Below, piece by piece: positions 35,623 to 44,845 of a DNA stretch of 64,000 nt (position 1 is its first letter; every line of letters starts with the position of its first letter). This DNA comes from Myxococcales bacterium (lineage in GTDB: Bacteria > Myxococcota_A > Polyangia > Polyangiales > GCA-016699535), in NCBI GenBank assembly GCA_020633325.1, contig JACKDX010000002.1, positions 496,001 to 560,000 of the forward strand, written 5' to 3'. The position numbers and the translations under genes are program-made. Below the pieces are notes generated by a model, which worked only from the letters and a program-made list of their open reading frames with translations, had not been told where the DNA came from and did not search any database.

Positions 35623-36774
35623 ATGTTGGATTTTCTTAGCAAGTTGTTCGACAGCAGCGATTTTCCTGCGCGTTGGCATTGTGGGCGCTGGACAGCGTTT
35701 CATGGATGGCTGCAGATTGCCTCCGACACCGCGATTTTCGGCGCCTACATTGCCATACCTTTAGTGCTCGCGTATTTCGTACTGAGGAAGCAGGACGTGC
35801 CTTTTTCGCGCATCTTCTTTTTGTTTGCCGCATTCATTGTGAGCTGTGGCTCAACACATCTACTGGATGCGGTGATGTTTTGGGAGCCCGTTTACCGCGT
35901 CTCGGCGCTGCTCAAGCTGCTTACGGCGGGAGTCTCATGGGTTACTGTGGCGGTATTAATCCCAACCCTGCCTAAGGCCTTGGCGCTTCGCTCTCCGGAG
36001 TCACTGGCAAAGGAAGTGGACGTTCGCACCGCAGAGCTCCGGGCAAGCGAGAGCGCCTTGAGCCGTGCCAACCACGATCTTGCGGAAAAAAACGACGAGA
36101 TGGAACAGTTCGTGTATTCCGTGTCCCATGACCTGCGCGCGCCGTTGGTGACTAGCGCTGGGTTTTTGGCGGCGCTCAAGGAAGACATACGCGCCGCAAG
36201 CCAAGAGGGAATCGCACATGATATCGCGCGACTTGAACATGCCAATCAGCGTATGACACTCATGATCGACGATCTGCTTAACCTCAGCCGCATTGGGCGC
36301 GTGCGGCTAGAGCCAGAGTGGATCGACCCGCGTGTCATCATCGACGAGGTGCTCAGCGAACTCGGACCCCTGGTAGCTAGCGTTCAAGCGAGGACCGCTG
36401 TGCAAGCGACGTTTCCGCAGCTTTGCGTCGATCGAGAGAATTTCACACGCATCATGGTTAATTTGCTCACCAACGCACTCAAGCATGCATGCCCCGAGCG
36501 CGGATGCACGATTGAGATTGGCAGCGAGATGCATGGTCCAGAGATAAGGGTGTTTGTAAGAGATGATGGACCGGGTCTCGAGGCTCAGCATCACGAACGC
36601 ATCTTCGGTTTGTTTGAGCGCGCCAATCCCAAGACGCCGGGGACCGGCATTGGCTTGGCTATTGTGGCGAAGGCCATGCAGCGGAGGGGGGGCAGAGTTT
36701 GGATAGAGTCGGTCCCGGGACAGGGCGCGACCTTCTGGCTCTCCTTTCCCCCGATGCCGGCGCAAGAAGCTTAG
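35623..36774 (+). CDS. Ethylene-receptor-like sensor histidine kinase
   Basis: 383 residues from ATG 35623 (AAAGGAA upstream); an in-frame TTG at 35596 lacks one. Three N-terminal membrane helices match the ETR1-type ethylene-binding domain: D35 and Y42 in SDTAIFGAYIAIPLVLAYF, then I72, C75 and H79 in FIVSCGSTHLLDA. Spacing equals that of ETR1 D25, Y32, I62, C65 and H69, the copper(I) site. Third helix: LLKLLTAGVSWVTVAVLIP. A coiled linker replaces GAF. Kinase core: H169 in SVSHDLRAP, N box MVNLLTNALKH, DDGPGL and GTGIGLAI. No receiver domain, so it needs a separate one; the divergent REC-GGDEF-EAL gene is the obvious candidate. Ethylene as ligand is inferred. Confidence 0.92.
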   Translation: MLDFLSKLFDSSDFPARWHCGRWTAFHGWLQIASDTAIFGAYIAIPLVLAYFVLRKQDVPFSRIFFLFAAFIVSCGSTHLLDAVMFWEPVYRVSALLKLLTAGVSWVTVAVLIPTLPKALALRSPESLAKEVDVRTAELRASESALSRANHDLAEKNDEMEQFVYSVSHDLRAPLVTSAGFLAALKEDIRAASQEGIAHDIARLEHANQRMTLMIDDLLNLSRIGRVRLEPEWIDPRVIIDEVLSELGPLVASVQARTAVQATFPQLCVDRENFTRIMVNLLTNALKHACPERGCTIEIGSEMHGPEIRVFVRDDGPGLEAQHHERIFGLFERANPKTPGTGIGLAIVAKAMQRRGGRVWIESVPGQGATFWLSFPPMPAQEA

Positions 36775-36918
36775 CGTGTTGGATCCCTGCGGGCTGTTCC
36801 GGGAGGCGCCCGTAACCAGTGTCACCCGTGTGACTTCTTACAGCTAAAGAAGTCCGGTTGCGGCCCCGCGCAAACGTGGTAGGGCATATAGCTGATCACT
36901 TCACATAGGAGCGGTATT

Positions 36919-37905
36919 GTGCTTCGTCTTCGGTTAAATCTAGGGCCGCGGCTTGCGGATTTTCGTCATACTCAGGCAGTTTTTGTGGCGGCGTGCGGAC
37001 TGGCAGCGGTTGCATGTACGGCAGATGCCTCCGCGAACTTGGTACAAGCTAAAGAAGGTCAGGATGCCCGTGGACAGGAGACGGCAGTGCCACAGTGGCA
37101 AAGAAGCGCGCCCGAGGCATTGCGACAGACCTCGGATGACTATCCTGTGCTGCTGGGAGATATAACCTCGAGTACTGTGGAGTTTACTGCCGAACGTGCG
37201 CACCGCTGGGAGTGCGAGACGGGCGATGCGCCCGAGGCACGGGTAATCTTCGTATGCAAGACAGAGGATGAGGTACGGACGCGCTGCTACTCGATAGAAC
37301 CTTTCTCCCCGGTCCATGACACCGATCCGTATTTAAGCTGCGTCCTCGATGAAAATAGTTGGCGCTGTGCGCAAAGCGTTCTTGCCAACGGCAGCTATCA
37401 TGTGGGCGCCCTTTATGAGAGCGCGACATGTGGTCAGTATGCGTTTTGGTGGAAAGGCGTCATTGTAAGCGGTAGAAACTTGTCGGCATCTTTGACGCCA
37501 CTCACGGAGCCTTCTCGTCCATTGGATCATCGCATGGCTCGCGTGCTAGAGACGCCGGCGGAAAACCACCGCTGGATCAATGTTGGCACGAAAGTTAAAC
37601 TTGATCTCGCTATACTCGGCGAAGAGCAGGAAGTTCACGGTATCTTCGTAGAGACGCAGGGTGGCGTATCGCAGATTAGAGCAGGCGAGCAGCCGTGCTA
37701 TGGGTATTCGGCCGGACAGCGGTGGTGGTGCCCGATCGGGTTAGGTTCTGGTCACCATGCTCTTGTCTTGGAGGGGCTGAAAGATGCCGGAACGCTGGCG
37801 GTGCGGGCGGGTCTTGATGGCTGGTATGACGATTCGAATCCTGAAGATCGCGTAATGTTCACGGACATCGACGTCGCGTGGCATGTCTATCTGCCGGTCC
37901 TGTAG
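36919..37905 (+). CDS. Exported hypothetical protein, cysteine-rich
   Basis: 328 residues from GTG 36919, with AGGAG at about 36907. Signal-like start ending in FVAACGLAAVACTADAS; the LAAVAC could be a weak lipobox. The mature part has seven or more cysteines (RCYSI, LSCVLD, WRCAQ, TCGQY, PCYGY, WWCPIG) that suggest disulfide-bonded beta domains of two similar halves. No family recognised. It follows the histidine kinase gene by 144 bp on the same strand; a functional link is only positional. Confidence 0.65.
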   Translation: MLRLRLNLGPRLADFRHTQAVFVAACGLAAVACTADASANLVQAKEGQDARGQETAVPQWQRSAPEALRQTSDDYPVLLGDITSSTVEFTAERAHRWECETGDAPEARVIFVCKTEDEVRTRCYSIEPFSPVHDTDPYLSCVLDENSWRCAQSVLANGSYHVGALYESATCGQYAFWWKGVIVSGRNLSASLTPLTEPSRPLDHRMARVLETPAENHRWINVGTKVKLDLAILGEEQEVHGIFVETQGGVSQIRAGEQPCYGYSAGQRWWCPIGLGSGHHALVLEGLKDAGTLAVRAGLDGWYDDSNPEDRVMFTDIDVAWHVYLPVL

Positions 37906-37907
37906 CA

Positions 37908-38795
37908 CTACTGTTGAGGCAGATGTGCTAGTAGCCATTTGTATGCCACCGCTCGCGAGGTGCCGGTGGCGATAGCGAGATCGCGGGCCAGCGCGGGGGT
38001 GCGCCGCAGGGGACGGGGTTGGTTTTTGAGCCACGCTATCGCCAAGTCTTTGGAGCCTCCCTGGATCTCTTCGGCAACGCTGGCATGCTCTGAAAGGGAT
38101 TCGATCACGAGGGTGATCTCGCCCTTGACCGCATCTCGCGAATCCAATATTGCGAGGATGCTCTCGGCCGTACCGCGAATGACCTCTTCATGAAGCTTGG
38201 TGAGCTCTCGGCAGAGAGCCACCCGTCTCTCAGGACAGTGCTTCGTTAGCATTTCGAGCGTTGCAACAATGCGCTGCGGTGACTCAAACAAAATCGTCGC
38301 GTCCCTATATCGCGCAACATCGGCAAACATCGCCTTCCTGCGCGCGCCAGTCCGGGGTAAGAAACCAAGAAATTGAAATCGGTCGCACGCCACGCCCGAG
38401 ATCGCTATGGCTGCCGTCAGGGCACTCGGGCCCGGAATCACCTCCACCCGAATGCCATGATCATGCGCCTCGTCAATGAGGAGTCGCCCCGGGTCGCTCA
38501 GCGTGGGCATCCCAGCATCCGTTGTCACTGCAATTTTATACTCACAACGCAATTTTTCGAGAATGCGCGCGCGTTTTTGGGGGCTGGAATGACTGTGAAA
38601 GGAGGCCAAAGGCGTGGAGATCTCGTAGTGCCTGCACAGCTGGCGAGTCCTTCTCGTATCTTCGGCCAAAATCTCGTTTGCGCTCTTGAGGGTCGAGATC
38701 GCGCGAAGCGTCATGTCGCCCAAATTTCCGATAGGAGTGCCGAGCACGAACAGCGTGCCCGCTATCCCCGAGCCCTCAGTATCCCGCTTCGACAA
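37908..38795 (-). CDS. rsmI: 16S rRNA 2'-O-ribose C1402 methyltransferase
   Basis: 295 residues from TTG 38795, overlapping the sigma gene by 20 bp. The tetrapyrrole-methylase fold is clear: LFVLGTPIGNLGDMTLRAI, ILAEDTRRTRQLCRHY, VTTDAGMPTLSDPG, VIPGPSALTAAIAISG, FLGFLPRTGARRKA, FESPQRIVATLE, CRELTKLHEEVIRG. RsmI methylates C1402 in the ribosomal decoding centre using S-adenosylmethionine. Probably cotranscribed with the sigma factor gene. Confidence 0.95.
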   Translation of the reverse strand: MSKRDTEGSGIAGTLFVLGTPIGNLGDMTLRAISTLKSANEILAEDTRRTRQLCRHYEISTPLASFHSHSSPQKRARILEKLRCEYKIAVTTDAGMPTLSDPGRLLIDEAHDHGIRVEVIPGPSALTAAIAISGVACDRFQFLGFLPRTGARRKAMFADVARYRDATILFESPQRIVATLEMLTKHCPERRVALCRELTKLHEEVIRGTAESILAILDSRDAVKGEITLVIESLSEHASVAEEIQGGSKDLAIAWLKNQPRPLRRTPALARDLAIATGTSRAVAYKWLLAHLPQQ

Positions 38796-39723
38796 GGTTC
38801 TCGCCCATGTGATCCTCTATGTACTGCTTGAGTTTTTTCTGCAGGCGCTGCTCGAGCTGTCTAACGCGCTCCCGGCTTACGCCGAACTCGTCTCCGAGCT
38901 GCTGCAAGGTGAGTGGATCGTCAGCAAGCAGCCGCTTTTTAAAGATAATGGCCTCTTTGTCTTTCAGTGTCCGGCCAAAATGGTGAATGGAGTCTTTTAG
39001 CTTCGAGCTCATTTCGAGATCGGCTAGCACCTCATCCACACTCCTGGTAGGCGATGGCATGAGGTCGATGCGGCTCTGGGAGGTGTCGTCACTCTGTTTG
39101 ATGGGCGCATCCAAAGAGATGTCTCCTGAGGCAAGTCGCCTCTCCATCTGAACCACCTCGTCAGGGCGAACGTTCAGCTGTTTAGCGATCTCGTCGGTGG
39201 TGGGGTCAATGCCTCGCGCGGTGAGCCGTGCTTTCTCTTTGGCTAAGTTGAAAAAGAGTTTGCGCTGGTTCTGGGTGGTGCCTAGCTTCACCAATCGCGC
39301 ATTGTTGAGAATGAATCGAAGGATATAGGCTCGGATCCACCATGCTGCATATGTCGATAATTTCACGCCGCGATAGGGGTCATATTTCTTCACCGCCTGC
39401 ATAAGGCCAATGTTGCCTTCTTGGATGAGATCCAAAATGTTCCTGTAGGCGCGGCGATATTCGTAAGCCACTTTGATCACAAGACGGAGGTTTGTGGTCA
39501 CAAGCTCGGCCGCAGCCTCCAGGTCCCCCGATTCCACGAAGCGAATCGCCAGCGCCTGTTGCTGGGTGTGGGTAAGCACGGAGTACTTAGAGACTTCGCG
39601 GATATAGGCTTGCAAGCTATCATAGCCGGCGAGGCCTCGCGCTGGCAGCGCTAGATGGTGCTTGCCCTTAGCCGCATCCTGCTGCGATGAAGATGAGTTG
39701 ATGTCCTTCGGATGATTCGTCAT
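38776..39723 (-). CDS. rpoH: RpoH-like alternative sigma factor (sigma-32 family)
   Basis: 315 residues from ATG 39723, after gspN by 13 bp. Region 1.2/2: SLQAYIREVSKYSVLTHTQQQALAIRF; region 2: TNLRLVIKVAYEYRRAYRNILDLIQEGNIGLMQAVKKYDPYRGVKLSTYAAWWIRAYILRFI, and the RpoH box NQRKLFFNLAKE; region 4: DDPLTLQQLGDEFGVSRERVRQLEQRLQKKLK. Members direct heat-shock or developmental transcription; several RpoH paralogues occur in Myxococcota. Placement directly downstream of the type II secretion operon, in the same direction, is unusual and suggests shared transcription. Confidence 0.92.
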   Translation of the reverse strand: MTNHPKDINSSSSQQDAAKGKHHLALPARGLAGYDSLQAYIREVSKYSVLTHTQQQALAIRFVESGDLEAAAELVTTNLRLVIKVAYEYRRAYRNILDLIQEGNIGLMQAVKKYDPYRGVKLSTYAAWWIRAYILRFILNNARLVKLGTTQNQRKLFFNLAKEKARLTARGIDPTTDEIAKQLNVRPDEVVQMERRLASGDISLDAPIKQSDDTSQSRIDLMPSPTRSVDEVLADLEMSSKLKDSIHHFGRTLKDKEAIIFKKRLLADDPLTLQQLGDEFGVSRERVRQLEQRLQKKLKQYIEDHMGENLVEAGY

Positions 39724-39736
39724 GGAACAACATGCA

Positions 39737-40774
39737 TTAGGAGCGGCGCGCGCGAGCGTGCCCGTCGGGGCGGGGTTGTATGCGATTGAGTGTACCCCGA
39801 AGGCGATACTGCAGCCAGCCATCCTTGCTGAGCGCCTTTCGCATCGTGGGTTCATTGTCCAATAGCATAAACAAGCCGATGTTTACGTCGCTGCGGTTCC
39901 GGTACTCTTCACTAAATTTAAAGCGCACCAACACGTCGATTCCCGACTGCCCCAGAGGATTTCTTGGTCGGATTTCTCCAAACCCACTGAGCTCGAGATC
40001 CTTGCCTTTGGCGTTTAGAGTCTCAACCTGGCCAACGCCTTTGATGACGGTGATCTTGAGCGCCAGGTCGCCGGCGTCGATCTGCTCGATGGTCATGCCG
40101 GATGGCATCAAGGCGGTCTTGAATTTGGCCTTGCTGTCACCAATGGTAAGCTTGCCGATGCTGAGATCGATGATCCCTTCAGTCTCATCGGGCGTTGCGG
40201 CCACTTGAAGATCTATCTTTCCATTGATAACGCCTTTGGCTGGCAGTCCTACGAGACTTTTGAGGACTTTGAGTTCGTGCAAATCGACATCCGAGAATTC
40301 GGCTGCGAAGGATACTTCCTCTTCGCTGGCGGCATAGCCGCCGTCGATGTCTCCATCGCCCACCTCAGCGACGAAGGAGAACGCACTGTCGCCCTTGAGT
40401 AGAGCCCACACCGAAGGTCGCAGCGTTAGACTCGTCAAATAAATTTCGAGCGGTTCCTCGGAGCTCGCGACGCTTCGTTGGGTTACGCGAAGACCTTCTA
40501 GCTCGACACCCGTAAACCAACTTGGGCTCAGCTCCCGTATGCTAATATCGTATGCGCTTTCGGTACGGGTACCATCCGGAGTCTTTGGAAATCGCAGTTC
40601 TTGCAGGACATACTCCTTGAGATAGTCGTACGGGAAAAGCAGGTATCCAAACACCAACGTGAGCGCAAGATAAATCGCAGAGAGCGCAAGCCAACCCCGT
40701 GCTTTGGACTTGGGCCTCCAAATCTCGAGGCGCTTGTAAATAGTGAGAAATGGCTTCACGTACTTATTCGTCAC
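39737..40774 (-). CDS. gspN: Type II secretion protein GspN
   Basis: 345 residues from GTG 40774 (VTNKYVKP); a longer frame to 40813 overlaps gspM more. One N-terminal membrane segment (GWLALSAIYLALTLVFGYLLF) followed by a beta-rich periplasmic domain: YDISIRELSPSWFTGVELEGLRV, VINGKIDLQVA, SGFGEIRPRNPL. This is the GspN pattern of delta-type bacteria. It is an inner-membrane/periplasmic component of the T2SS. Last gene of the gsp cluster. Confidence 0.85.
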   Translation of the reverse strand: MTNKYVKPFLTIYKRLEIWRPKSKARGWLALSAIYLALTLVFGYLLFPYDYLKEYVLQELRFPKTPDGTRTESAYDISIRELSPSWFTGVELEGLRVTQRSVASSEEPLEIYLTSLTLRPSVWALLKGDSAFSFVAEVGDGDIDGGYAASEEEVSFAAEFSDVDLHELKVLKSLVGLPAKGVINGKIDLQVAATPDETEGIIDLSIGKLTIGDSKAKFKTALMPSGMTIEQIDAGDLALKITVIKGVGQVETLNAKGKDLELSGFGEIRPRNPLGQSGIDVLVRFKFSEEYRNRSDVNIGLFMLLDNEPTMRKALSKDGWLQYRLRGTLNRIQPRPDGHARARRS

Positions 40775-41342
40775 GAGCGCTCCGGTTCCGCGAGGGTTGA
40801 CGGTCAAAGGCAACGACGGTCAGTCTCAGGTTAAAGCGATCTTCGCCGAGTTGCGGATGAGAGAGTTGGATTTCTTCGATGGCAACGGGGTACTCACTAT
40901 TTTCCACGGCTGTCATGAGCTCGATCGCGGGGCGCAGGGATATGTTAGGCAAGTCCACCCGCACGCTCCGGCGCACAAAGCTGCCAATCTCAAGGTCAGG
41001 TTGCGGCTGCGCGCGGGAAACCGTAAGCCCGACTTGCTGGCCCTGTTCTTCGAGGAACGCGCTGAGATCGGGGGCTCGCTTGAGGTAACGTTGTTGCGCC
41101 GCTTGAGAAGCGAGCGCCCGTTCTTTGAGCTTGTCTCTTGAGGCATCGATTTGGGTGAGAATGGTTTCAAGTTCCTCGTTCTCGTCGGCGATCTGCATGG
41201 AAGACTGGATCGCCCATAAGAGCGGGATGAAAAGAGCCAGCAAGCCAAATACCAAAGCCAGAATCGCCGCAAGCCGGCGCTCTCGGTCGCTCAGGCCGAG
41301 CCATGTATCTCGGATAGGTTCTATTATCCTATTCCAGTCCAT
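40764..41342 (-). CDS. gspM: Type II secretion assembly protein GspM
   Basis: 192 residues from ATG 41342 (MDWNRIIEPIRDTWLGLSDRERRL). Typical bitopic GspM: short cytoplasmic DRER segment, membrane helix LAAILALVFGLLALFIPLLWA, coiled coil, then a small periplasmic ferredoxin-like domain. It overlaps gspL by 14 bp and gspN by 11 bp. GspM anchors GspL and the ATPase in the inner-membrane platform. Confidence 0.9.
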   Translation of the reverse strand: MDWNRIIEPIRDTWLGLSDRERRLAAILALVFGLLALFIPLLWAIQSSMQIADENEELETILTQIDASRDKLKERALASQAAQQRYLKRAPDLSAFLEEQGQQVGLTVSRAQPQPDLEIGSFVRRSVRVDLPNISLRPAIELMTAVENSEYPVAIEEIQLSHPQLGEDRFNLRLTVVAFDRQPSRNRSARDE

Positions 41343-42801
41343 CGTCTTCCTTTTTGGCGCGAGATTTTTTGCTGGGAGCTCCCTGGCCGGGACACGCCAA
41401 GACGGCCTCAATCTCATAGCGAAGTCGACCATCAGGCGCCGGAGATGTGCCTCCCTCCTTAAGCTCATCGATGCAGGTGTGGGCTCTCAGGTTGGTGGCG
41501 ATCTGGGCGCGTTCAGTGTTGTTGGAGAGCACACCTTCGATTTCTAAGCGACCCCGATCCTCCGCCATGCCGATTTCTATGCGCAGTTCCTTGGTGTCGT
41601 GAACGATGCTTTCGGGCACCGCACGGGAAACAGCTTCCAAGATATCATAGGCGCTGGTCTTCGGGATGGGATCATCTTGCCCCTTGCCCTCAAGCAATCC
41701 GCGCGCCTCTTCGGCGCTGGTGGTCTCTTTTCCAAACACTTCCTTACTGACTCGTGCCAGGCGCAATTCTAACGCCTCGTGCTGTTTCCCCAACATTTGG
41801 TAACGCCCAACCGTAGAAACCAAGAATGCGGCAAAAATCGCCGCACCACACCATGCGAAAAGCTTGGCCTTTTCGCGAAAGACGCCCAGCGTTGGGGTGG
41901 TCGCAAAGTCACCGGAACGAAGGTTGATGCGCTTGCCACGCGAGACGGTGCGGCTTGCCAACGCGAGCGCTCTTGCAAACTTTGGCTTGTGCTCCGGCAA
42001 GGCTCCCGGCAGATCGGGGAGCTCGAGCACGTCGACGTCGAGCTTGAGCAAATCTGACATCCAGCGGACGGCCCCTTCGGCGAGGCTTCCGTCACCCAAG
42101 AGATACACAGCGGAGGGTGGCTCTGCGCCGCTGGTACGATACGCCGCTAACGTTTGAGCAATTTCTCGTCCGAGCACATCGGCACTCGCCGGCAAACCGG
42201 CCACGCCCGTAGAGAGCGTTCGGGCAGCATCGCAGGCGCCATCGCGCAAAAAGCAGATATCCGTCGCATCGGGGTCGAGACCAATGAGCATAATAGGCCC
42301 CGAAGCTCTGAGCGCAGGCACGACTGCCGATAACCCATCCAAGGCCGCTGCTCCGGCTGCAATCTCCTGGGCATGGATAGTCGCTGACTCTAACCGCTCA
42401 ATGTGCGAGGCGACGGCGCTTTTTGGAGCAGAAGCAGTTAGCACGCGCAGGCCTTCTGCATTGCTCGAAATGGGTTGGTAATCGAAAAGTACATCTCCGA
42501 GGTCGAACGGCAGTAGTGACTCGAGCTCGTTGGGAATGATCTGCTGAAGATGGCGCGCTGCCGCCCTGGGAAGGTCGAGAGACCTCAGAGAGACCTGCTG
42601 CCCCTCAAGGCACGTGATTACAGTATCGGGGCTGCCCAGCTCTTCCTTGAGTTCGCCGATGGCATGCCCGAGCCCATCCTCCATTTTGTCTTGCAGGGAG
42701 AGCTCCACACAGCGAACGATTTCGTTCTTGCGCATCGCGCTGTGCACAAGCACAGCTCTCACGGAGTTCTTGTCGATATCCAAGCCTAAGATCTTTGCCA
42801 T
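41329..42801 (-). CDS. gspL: Type II secretion protein GspL (actin-like cytoplasmic domain)
   Basis: 490 residues. N-terminal actin-like fold: ILGLDIDKNSVRAVLVHS, then ELESLLPFDLGDVLFDYQ and GPIMLIGLDPDATDICFLRDG, as in PilM/GspL. A single membrane segment (LFAWCGAAIFAAFLVSTVG, about 335-355) leads to a coiled coil and a periplasmic domain, with a Lys-rich tail. GspL recruits the ATPase GspE and binds GspM. Overlaps gspK by 1 bp and gspM by 14 bp. Confidence 0.92.
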   Translation of the reverse strand: MAKILGLDIDKNSVRAVLVHSAMRKNEIVRCVELSLQDKMEDGLGHAIGELKEELGSPDTVITCLEGQQVSLRSLDLPRAAARHLQQIIPNELESLLPFDLGDVLFDYQPISSNAEGLRVLTASAPKSAVASHIERLESATIHAQEIAAGAAALDGLSAVVPALRASGPIMLIGLDPDATDICFLRDGACDAARTLSTGVAGLPASADVLGREIAQTLAAYRTSGAEPPSAVYLLGDGSLAEGAVRWMSDLLKLDVDVLELPDLPGALPEHKPKFARALALASRTVSRGKRINLRSGDFATTPTLGVFREKAKLFAWCGAAIFAAFLVSTVGRYQMLGKQHEALELRLARVSKEVFGKETTSAEEARGLLEGKGQDDPIPKTSAYDILEAVSRAVPESIVHDTKELRIEIGMAEDRGRLEIEGVLSNNTERAQIATNLRAHTCIDELKEGGTSPAPDGRLRYEIEAVLACPGQGAPSKKSRAKKEDDGLE

Positions 42802-44147
42802 CAGTGAAACCGCCAGTAGTGAAAGATGCCCGTGCTGGGCATCGTCCCAGAGTTGGGAGGAGGTGGCGACCAGCGATTATGAAAGTTTACCACACTCCGG
42901 ATTCGCACCTCTGCTTTTTGCACCTTCGCCACCGATTGGATGGTGATGACGTGGGATTCGACGGTAAACTGTTTCTCTAGTGCGGCGCGGATGTCCTGCG
43001 AGATTACCACGGGGGTAAATAAGAGCGATGGGTCGCCTCCCATAAACGAGGTCAACAAGGGAAAGAGATCGTTTTCGCCGCCTTTTCCTTCCAGAAAATC
43101 GAGAAAATCCCCGCCGCGGCTGAACCACGGCAGCGGGAACATCGATCGAATCGTGCCAACTAGCTGCACAAAACGAGCGCCTTCTTGCGCATCGACGCAC
43201 AAGGGCTGCCCCGTCAGTGATGCGCATACCTTTGCCAAAAGAGACTCGGGCTTTGCCAGGTTAGGATTTAGGGTATCACCGCCATAGACGGTCATGAGAT
43301 CCTCACATGCGTTGCTCGGATCCGGACGCACAAAAGTCGCCCAAAATTCGTCCGTGATGCCGCGGATTAGGTGTAGTTCCTCTAGTGAGTCATACGGGGC
43401 ATTCTTCGTCTCGTAAGGATCCTCAAAACGATGGTAAATGTTGTCTTCGCTGCCAACGCTAGTGATAGTGCGTGCACCTGGATCAAACTGCGTGGCCACT
43501 TGATCAAAGTCCCACCAATCGATTAATGCGGACACAATGTCGGTACGCGAGCTGATCTGACCGTCCGCATCGCGACCTGCAAACATTGCGTCGTAGGCGC
43601 TGGGAGATTGATAGCCGCCCAGCAAGGTAAACACAGGTACCGCCACACTGAGTCGCGCACTATCGCCTTGCAAAGACAGAGGTTTGTTAACGTTCAGCTT
43701 GACGCTTTCGGCGCATGCGGTGATGCTGAATGTACCGCCGGTATCGCTCAGACCTTCGGCTTGCGAGAAATCGAGCCCCAAAGCGGCGCCGCTCGCCGTG
43801 ACTCCCTCCAGGTTGGCAAATGGTGCTAAGGCTTCATTGGCAAATTGCCAGATCGGTAGTTGGGGCGGAGCCTTTTGTACCAACGCCTGTAATAGAGGCC
43901 CTACCGCTTGGCGAATCATCGGTTCATTGGCAATCAAAAGACGCGTCAAGCTGATGCCGCTAATGGCCAAGTACTCCGCTCGCAGTTCATCGCGCTTGGC
44001 ATTGGCCGCCTCGTAGGAGGTTCGCACATTGTCATGCATGTCTGCGACCATGACGGCGAGAATAGCGATGGCCGAGAGCGTGACTATCAGCGCTACGCCT
44101 TGCTGTTTGCGATGTCGATGACTTCGAGAGTGGAGCGTCATGGTCAT
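42801..44147 (-). CDS. gspK: Type II secretion minor pseudopilin GspK
   Basis: 448 residues. Prepilin leader with cleavage at KQQG|VALIVTLSAIAILAVMV; the position-5 Glu is absent, as is typical of the tip pseudopilin GspK. A long periplasmic domain follows, with DIVSALIDWWDFD (alpha domain) and PYDSLEELHLIRGITDEFW, diagnostic of GspK. It caps the pseudopilus with GspI and GspJ. Start overlaps the gspJ stop by 4 bp. Confidence 0.95.
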   Translation of the reverse strand: MTMTLHSRSHRHRKQQGVALIVTLSAIAILAVMVADMHDNVRTSYEAANAKRDELRAEYLAISGISLTRLLIANEPMIRQAVGPLLQALVQKAPPQLPIWQFANEALAPFANLEGVTASGAALGLDFSQAEGLSDTGGTFSITACAESVKLNVNKPLSLQGDSARLSVAVPVFTLLGGYQSPSAYDAMFAGRDADGQISSRTDIVSALIDWWDFDQVATQFDPGARTITSVGSEDNIYHRFEDPYETKNAPYDSLEELHLIRGITDEFWATFVRPDPSNACEDLMTVYGGDTLNPNLAKPESLLAKVCASLTGQPLCVDAQEGARFVQLVGTIRSMFPLPWFSRGGDFLDFLEGKGGENDLFPLLTSFMGGDPSLLFTPVVISQDIRAALEKQFTVESHVITIQSVAKVQKAEVRIRSVVNFHNRWSPPPPNSGTMPSTGIFHYWRFH

Positions 44148-44845
44148 GGATTATATGCGGCATGGTTGAGCGCAAAGCGCAGGGGAAGGGTGGCGCGGGT
44201 CGCCAGGCGCAAGGTGCGCTCAGGCTCGTTGTCTTCTGCAACGTTGACCGTCAGGATAATCTTGACCTGCGATGGTAGGCGGTTTGGTTGCCCATTGGCT
44301 TGGCGGGTATCCCAGGTGCGTGTCCACTCATTGGTATTCGAATCGAGATATTCGAGCTCAAATCCCAAAACGCGGTCGACTAACACCATGGCCTGGCCTC
44401 CTGATTTCGGATGCTCGTCCACACGCCTCGCTTGACGGCGCGCAAGCACTTTCCCGCGGGGTCGCCGTGGATCGTCCGTAACGAAATAAGATACTTCCTC
44501 GGCATCGGATTCGTGTGCGTTTTGGTACAAACGTTGATGGGAAAAAGAGGACATATCGATGCGGTCGAAGTCTCCGTCATCGGTGCCGATAAAAGCAGTT
44601 TGCACCTTTTGCAGGCTTGGGCTTGGATTGGTGTGCGCAGACACGAATGCCGTAGACAGATCGCGCACCATGCGCTCTAGCGCCAAAGACAGCACGTGAT
44701 AGGTTTCCGCGGTGTTCTCGGTGCGCCGTTTGTTGCGTGAGGTTTGCGAGAATCCCGCCCAAATCATCATCGTAACTAGGCCTAGCACTGCGATGGCCAC
44801 GAGGACCTCGATCAGTGTCATGCCAAACTGTCTTGAGCGTCGCAT
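44144..44845 (-). CDS. gspJ: Type II secretion minor pseudopilin GspJ
   Basis: 233 residues. Prepilin signal RQFG|MTLIEVLVAIAVLGLVTMMIW with E at position 5; then a SLALERMVRDLSTAF helix and IDMSSFSHQRLY strand. The ending (LRLATRATLPLRFALN) is a GspJ feature. It overlaps gspI by 1 bp and gspK by 4 bp. Confidence 0.95.
   Translation of the reverse strand: MRRSRQFGMTLIEVLVAIAVLGLVTMMIWAGFSQTSRNKRRTENTAETYHVLSLALERMVRDLSTAFVSAHTNPSPSLQKVQTAFIGTDDGDFDRIDMSSFSHQRLYQNAHESDAEEVSYFVTDDPRRPRGKVLARRQARRVDEHPKSGGQAMVLVDRVLGFELEYLDSNTNEWTRTWDTRQANGQPNRLPSQVKIILTVNVAEDNEPERTLRLATRATLPLRFALNHAAYNP

Noticed and set aside
36821..36840. GTCAC-CCGT-GTGAC hairpin followed by TTCTT after the histidine kinase gene
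   Set aside because: Only 5 bp of stem and a weak T tract; not convincing as a terminator.
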